Assembly: GCA_958350755.1 (NCBI GenBank)
Contig: CATWID010000012.1
Location: forward strand, 1 to 44,739
Reading direction: 5' to 3'
DNA length: 44,739 bases
Source: an uncultured Collinsella sp.
GTDB lineage: Bacteria; Actinomycetota; Coriobacteriia; Coriobacteriales; Coriobacteriaceae
The position numbers and the translations under genes are program-made. The notes under the pieces are model-generated. The model made no database searches, had not been told where the DNA came from, and saw only the letters and a list, made by a program, of their open reading frames with translations. Below, piece after piece: positions 40,973 through 44,739 of this stretch; position 1 is the first letter of the stretch; each line of letters opens with the position of its first letter.

Positions 40973-42514
40973 CTATTCCGCATCGACCACGCGGAGCAGA
41001 TATGCCACGCGCGTTGCGGCCGTGCATTTAAAACGCTCGTCCGCGCGAACGCCTGCGACCCATACTACGGCACCTCCCGGAGCCGTTCTTACCACGGGTA
41101 CGCCCGCGCGCTCAGAAACGGGAATACGAGCCTCGTTGAGCAGGTCGGATACCTTCTTACTTCGCCCACTCATGCCCAACGGACACATCACATCCCCCGG
41201 CGCGGGACCGTCTACCCACAGACGCGCCAAACGCGCCTCGGCGGGAATCTCCCCGCGCGAGCCGGCGAGCATCCGTTCGTTATCGCGATCGGCAAAGCCC
41301 AGCGTCGCAGCATCCACCATCGCGACCACCCCTCCGGCACCCGCGAGTTCGCGGGCACGGCGCACAATATCACACCCCGGCTCGACGGCCATCGGCTCTG
41401 CCACCAGGATGCGGCCCGCCCCCAGCGGCAATCGACCGGGAATGGTGACCCAATCGGCAACTAACCCCTCGCGCGCCGCCGGAGCCTTGAATGACAGCAT
41501 GCCAAACTCCACGCGCGCATCGATTCCCGCCGGCAGCGTGACCGAACCCGATCCTTCGGCGACACAGGCGAGCACGCGCTCCACATGCCGCATCTCCGGA
41601 CGAGCGTCGGGGTCGATACGCTTAATTGCCAGTCGCACCATGCGCCGAGCAATCACTACCTCGGCCGCAGCCAGTCGGCGAGCGTCAAGGACCAGTGCAC
41701 CCGCCGCCTCCTTACGCAGGCAGCTTCGAAACGCCTGTGCGGAAAGCTGGGAAAGAAAGGCGTCCTCATCGCCTAAGATCTCGCAGGCGGCGCCAATCGT
41801 CTTACAGACGCTCGCGTTCCGCTGCGCCACCACCGGCATCACTCGATGGCGCACGTAGTTGCGCAAGTACGACACGTCCTCGTTGCTCTCGTCCTCTCGC
41901 CACGGCTGACCATGCACCTGCAGATAGCCCACAAGCTCACCATGGGTCAGGTCGAGCAAGGGACGCACCACGATATTCCTCCGGCGAGGAATGCTCGATA
42001 GACCAGCGGGCCCCGAACCCTTAATCGCGTTCATCAAAAACGTTTCCGCGCGATCCGAAGACGTGTGTGCGGTGCAGATACGAGCCGCCGTTCGCGGTGC
42101 CCCCGTCTGGGCGCAGAGCTCGCGAACATACCTCCGCGCCGCGGCATAGCGCACCTCGCGAGCAGCCGCCTCGATATTGCCCGATTCATCATCAAAATAG
42201 GCATGCTCAACACACAGCGGCAAGCCATATTGTGCGCATAGGCCGCGCACAAAGGCCTCGTCGCCATCGGATGCCTCGCCGCGCAGATGATGGTTCACAT
42301 GCAGCACGTGCAGTCGCTCGCGCGCGATGGGGGCCACACCACGCCCATCCAGAATATCCAACTTTGATGTGCATGCCATAAGGAGCAAAGCCGTCGAGTC
42401 CGCACCACCTGATACCATGAGCACCACGGGAGCAGCCGTCTGCCGCGTTGCTAGGGCCCTATCATCAGCCCACGATGCAGCATGGTGTCCATAATGCTGA
42501 GATACCGTTGGCAT
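40973..42514 (-). CDS. tilS: tRNA(Ile)-lysidine synthase
   Basis: 513 residues. It converts C34 of tRNA-Ile(CAU) to lysidine with ATP and lysine, so that AUA is read as Ile. PP-loop SGGADS (35-40), LHVNHHLRG, the conserved TAHTSSDRAETFLMNAIKGSGPAGLSSI, and RPLLDLTHGELVGYLQVHGQPWREDESN are all present. The C-terminal TilS domain ends with MSGRSKKVSDLLNEARIP. ATG 42514 has GGAGG six bases upstream. Divergent from the metallo-hydrolase, with only 48 bp between starts. Confidence 0.95.
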   Translation of the reverse strand: MPTVSQHYGHHAASWADDRALATRQTAAPVVLMVSGGADSTALLLMACTSKLDILDGRGVAPIARERLHVLHVNHHLRGEASDGDEAFVRGLCAQYGLPLCVEHAYFDDESGNIEAAAREVRYAAARRYVRELCAQTGAPRTAARICTAHTSSDRAETFLMNAIKGSGPAGLSSIPRRRNIVVRPLLDLTHGELVGYLQVHGQPWREDESNEDVSYLRNYVRHRVMPVVAQRNASVCKTIGAACEILGDEDAFLSQLSAQAFRSCLRKEAAGALVLDARRLAAAEVVIARRMVRLAIKRIDPDARPEMRHVERVLACVAEGSGSVTLPAGIDARVEFGMLSFKAPAAREGLVADWVTIPGRLPLGAGRILVAEPMAVEPGCDIVRRARELAGAGGVVAMVDAATLGFADRDNERMLAGSRGEIPAEARLARLWVDGPAPGDVMCPLGMSGRSKKVSDLLNEARIPVSERAGVPVVRTAPGGAVVWVAGVRADERFKCTAATRVAYLLRVVDAE

Positions 42515-42562
42515 TTGCTTCCTCCTCTATTCGTTCGCACCCATTGTATCCTTTGGAATCTT

Positions 42563-43372
42563 ATGTCTCGTCTGCACCTTCATATCCTTGGCAGCGGCTC
42601 AAAAGGCAACTGCGCGCTCATCGAAGGCCCCCGGGGGCTCATCATGATTGACGACGGTCTTTCTCGCCGCGAGACATTAAAGCGCATGGCAGAACTGGGG
42701 CTCTCGGCAGTCAACGTCTCGGCTCTTCTCATCACTCATGAGCACAGCGACCACATCAAAGGTCTCGATGTCTGGTGCAAGCACTGGCACGGCCCCCTCT
42801 ATGCCAGCAGGGGCACACTTTCGAGCAAAGAAAATCTTTCGTATCTGTCTGTCGAGGAGTTCGATCCCGGTGACACCCTATCCATTGCCGGCATCCACGT
42901 GCAAACCTACTCAACATCACACGATGTCATCAATCCAGTCGGCTATCGATTCGACACCCTCGATGATTCTATCGGCTTTGCCACCGACACCGGAGAGCTA
43001 TCGAGCCAAGCCATGAACACCCTCAAAGATTGTCGAGTCCTCGCGCTCGAAAGCAACCACGATGTGACCATGCTGCGCGAGGGAGAATATCCCCGCTTTC
43101 TTCAGGAGCGCATCCTGTCTGCAAGGGGGCACCTCTCCAACGACCAAGCCGCCGAAGCCGCGCGCGAACTCGTTACCGATCGCACCGAACAGCTCATTGC
43201 CATGCATATCAGCCAAGATAATAATCGCCCGAGCCTTACCGTCAAAAGCTATGCCAAAGCTCTAGCCGCAACCTTGGATGACGAGGTCGGCAGCTCCGCC
43301 ACCCTTTTCCAAGGATCGCGAAAACTCTCGATACGCCCCGCAAGCCAGCATCGGCCAGCAACCATTCATTAG
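42563..43372 (+). CDS. Metallo-beta-lactamase fold hydrolase (WalJ/YycJ-like)
   Basis: 269 residues. The N-terminus MSRLHLHILGSGSKGNCALIEGPRGLIMIDDG and zinc motif THEHSDHIKG match the YycJ/WalJ group, linked in Firmicutes to the WalKR cell-wall system and to DNA repair nuclease-like activity; no walKR is adjacent here. Also GYRFDTLDDSIGFATDTGE, LESNHD and RGHLSNDQAAEA, ending with a short basic tail. ATG 42563 is preferred because homology starts there, although the ribosome site (GGAA) is weak; the leader must be very short because tilS diverges 48 bp away. Confidence 0.9.
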   Translation: MSRLHLHILGSGSKGNCALIEGPRGLIMIDDGLSRRETLKRMAELGLSAVNVSALLITHEHSDHIKGLDVWCKHWHGPLYASRGTLSSKENLSYLSVEEFDPGDTLSIAGIHVQTYSTSHDVINPVGYRFDTLDDSIGFATDTGELSSQAMNTLKDCRVLALESNHDVTMLREGEYPRFLQERILSARGHLSNDQAAEAARELVTDRTEQLIAMHISQDNNRPSLTVKSYAKALAATLDDEVGSSATLFQGSRKLSIRPASQHRPATIH

Positions 43373-43387
43373 ATTATCCTAGACAGC

Positions 43388-43421
43388 AAAAGGGGCCGGG
43401 AATCGCTTCCCAGCCCCTTTT
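43388..43421. terminator. Bidirectional terminator (metallo-hydrolase / hsp20)
   Basis: AAAAGGGGcCGGGAA pairs with TTCCCaGCCCCTTTT, loop TCGC, with T-runs at both ends. Confidence 0.88.
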
Positions 43422-43454
43422 GTTATCTCTTAATAGCACAGAACGCCAACGAAG

Positions 43455-43886
43455 TTAGTCAATGGAGATCTTCGTAACGTTCTTCTTCTCGACGATCTTG
43501 GGAACCGTAACGGTCAGGATGCCGTCAGCGTACTTAGCCGAGAGGCCCTCGCTCGAAGCGTCCTTTAGATACACGCCACGAGTTGCGCTGTACGAACTGA
43601 ACTCCTTCTGCAGGAAGTTCTTGCCCTCGTTCTCCTCGTCTTCCTCGACATTCACGCTAATGGACAGGCGGCCCTCGTTAAGCTCGACATCGATATCGTC
43701 CTTGGCGACGCCGGTCAGATAAGCCTTGACCTCATAGCCATCGCCCTTATCCTCAACGTCAACGGGGAACGCCTTAGAGGCAATCGAGCTGTTCGCTAGG
43801 TCACTCATATCATCAAACAGATCGAACAACGAGCTTGCAGAGGGACGAACGCCAAAAACCGAACGATAAGGAACCATGCTTGCCAT
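43455..43886 (-). CDS. Hsp20/alpha-crystallin family small heat-shock protein
   Basis: 143 residues: short N-terminal arm with PSASSLFDLFDDMSDL, then the alpha-crystallin domain (FPVDVEDKGDGYEVKAYLTGVAKDDIDVELNEGRLSISVN, then GVYLKDASSEGLSAKYADGILTVTVPK) and a C-terminal tail VEKKNVTKISID. It is an ATP-independent holdase that binds unfolding proteins. ATG 43886 has AAGGAG eight bases upstream; the frame goes on to 44021 unsupported. The AT-rich 277-bp region upstream (43887-44163) has TATATA-like runs, but I could not find CIRCE or a clear HAIR (HspR) site. Confidence 0.94.
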   Translation of the reverse strand: MASMVPYRSVFGVRPSASSLFDLFDDMSDLANSSIASKAFPVDVEDKGDGYEVKAYLTGVAKDDIDVELNEGRLSISVNVEEDEENEGKNFLQKEFSSYSATRGVYLKDASSEGLSAKYADGILTVTVPKIVEKKNVTKISID

Positions 43887-44163
43887 GTTTACCACTCCTT
43901 TATAGGACTGCCGAGTCATCTTCCAGGTGACTGGGACTTCTTTTGACGCTCTTATATATGCCCACCCAGTGCTCATATATACATCGACTATAAAGTTTTT
44001 TGAGTCCAGTACTATAAGCATATCTAAGTGTGTATGACTCAGGTCTTAGTAAGGTTAAGGTTCTTTGAACCAGAGCTTAAATAAGAAGTATGTTCGCAGC
44101 TACAAATAACAAGGGGCTTACAATGAGCGCGTACACGTTGTTGGTAACGAGCTAAAGGGCATC

Positions 44164-44631
44164 ATGGACGACCAAAACCAGAACAATATGTTTATGCCGA
44201 CGCAGGGCGAAGATACTTCTACGCAGCCGCCACGGTTCCATCGCCCCCACATCTCGCAAGAGCCTATCAATGACCCTGAGCCCAAATATGTGACAAGAAA
44301 CCGATATCAAACACTCGAAGAAGCGCAAACGGGGCGCAAACATATGGGCGTCGCCTCGGGAGACCCTGTATATCTGAAAGACGCACCATTATCTAAAAAC
44401 AGCGCAGCTAGTGATGAGCCGATGAAAGCATCCGCCGCTCATCAACAAAGAGGGCCTCGACCCAAGCAAACCTTGACGCATTCGGCTCGCTATCTCGAAA
44501 CGCCAAAACAGGGAAAGTCAATCTTCGTTTCGTCAAGTAAACGACGCAAGCAGCATCAACTGACAATCCTGCTTATGATCATTGCGGCCATAGCAGTTGC
44601 CCTTGTTATACGATTTATTTTCTTTAAATAA
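44164..44631 (+). CDS. Small tail-anchored protein of unknown function
   Basis: 155 residues, not recognised. The first ~125 residues are polar, Gln/Pro/Thr-rich and probably disordered (QNQNNMFMPTQGEDTSTQPP, later HQQRGPRPKQTLTHSARYLE). A basic cluster SSKRRKQHQ precedes one transmembrane helix at the extreme C-terminus (LTILLMIIAAIAVALVIRFIFF). This predicts an N-in, C-terminally anchored membrane protein. ATG 44164 has AAAGGG four bases upstream. A -10 (TACAAT at 44121-44126) lies 40 bp upstream without a clear -35. It is followed by a terminator near the window end. Confidence 0.75.
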   Translation: MDDQNQNNMFMPTQGEDTSTQPPRFHRPHISQEPINDPEPKYVTRNRYQTLEEAQTGRKHMGVASGDPVYLKDAPLSKNSAASDEPMKASAAHQQRGPRPKQTLTHSARYLETPKQGKSIFVSSSKRRKQHQLTILLMIIAAIAVALVIRFIFFK

Positions 44632-44695
44632 AGGCTCAATACCGAAAACAACAAGATCGTCTGGTGTAATTGAGTCATTTACACCCCGTAAACGC

Positions 44696-44734
44696 AAAAA
44701 AGGGGGAGGCCGCGAGGCCTCCCCCTTCTTCAAG
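44696..44734. terminator. Bidirectional terminator at the right edge
   Basis: AAAAAAGGGGGAGGC pairs with GCCTCCCCCTTCTT around CGCGAG. Confidence 0.8.
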
Positions 44735-44739
44735 TCATC

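Noticed and set aside
43887..44163. CIRCE or HAIR heat-shock operator before hsp20
   Set aside because: I found AT-rich runs and stray TGAGTC/GACTCA halves, but not the TTAGCACTC-N9-GAGTGCTAA or CTTGAGT-N7-ACTCAAG layout.

Overview
The window looks like a chromosomal segment of a Collinsella-like member of the Coriobacteriia (Actinomycetota). I infer this from the high GC, the actinobacterial style of the housekeeping proteins, the tilS-hpt-ftsH order, the BspA-type LRR / Cna-B surface protein, and many intergenic palindromes built around a GGGACAG core. No phage, insertion sequence with transposase, plasmid origin or CRISPR array is visible. The species assignment is an inference from gene style, not a database result.

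Layout. 1-3400 (-): 5' part of a large secreted surface protein (signal peptide, LRR_5 repeats, GG-N beta-helix repeats, Cna-B repeats) cut by the left edge, with a nine-G tract at its N-terminus. 3.6-5.4 kb (-): a TadA tRNA deaminase fused to a glycerate kinase, followed by a tRNA-Ser(TGA) on + and a TetR regulator on -. 6.3-10.3 kb: lemA, ilvE, a DedA protein and cysE. 10.4-14.7 kb (-): a MarR regulator with a heterodimeric ABC exporter and a well-formed promoter carrying a repeated candidate operator. 14.8-20.3 kb: a small unknown protein, a nitroreductase, a membrane protein of unknown role, a degenerate NtrC-like regulator, a YeiH-type exporter and a GntR regulator. 20.4-23.7 kb: glmS divergent from a LacI regulator, with palindromic sites between them. 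23.9-29.1 kb: an accessory-looking stretch with an AAA_14/DUF4143 ATPase, two close HAD phosphatase paralogues around larE, repeated elements, and a secreted nuclease. 29.2-31.3 kb (-): an EF-G-like protein with altered GTPase motifs. 31.6-33.9 kb (-): a polar amino-acid ABC importer. 34.0-38.0 kb: a 137-bp cruciform, an RlmD-type rRNA methyltransferase, a PHP phosphoesterase and a class I aminotransferase. 38.1-42.5 kb (-): the tilS-hpt-ftsH cluster. 42.5-44.7 kb: a WalJ/YycJ-type metallo-hydrolase, Hsp20 and a small tail-anchored protein.

How parts may work together. Three separate amino-acid loci (ilvE, the amino-acid importer, the class I aminotransferase) share a near-palindromic 17-bp element, CTTTA-N7-YAAAGT less its last base on one arm, in their promoter regions. 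This suggests one regulator controlling amino-acid uptake and transamination. The MarR gene and the two exporter genes overlap or nearly touch and form one translationally coupled unit. The HAD paralogues share promoter DNA as well as coding sequence, and the second copy lies between two direct copies of a 52-bp palindromic repeat. Two copies of a ~145-bp structured element sit in convergent intergenic regions, and their stems differ by compensating changes.
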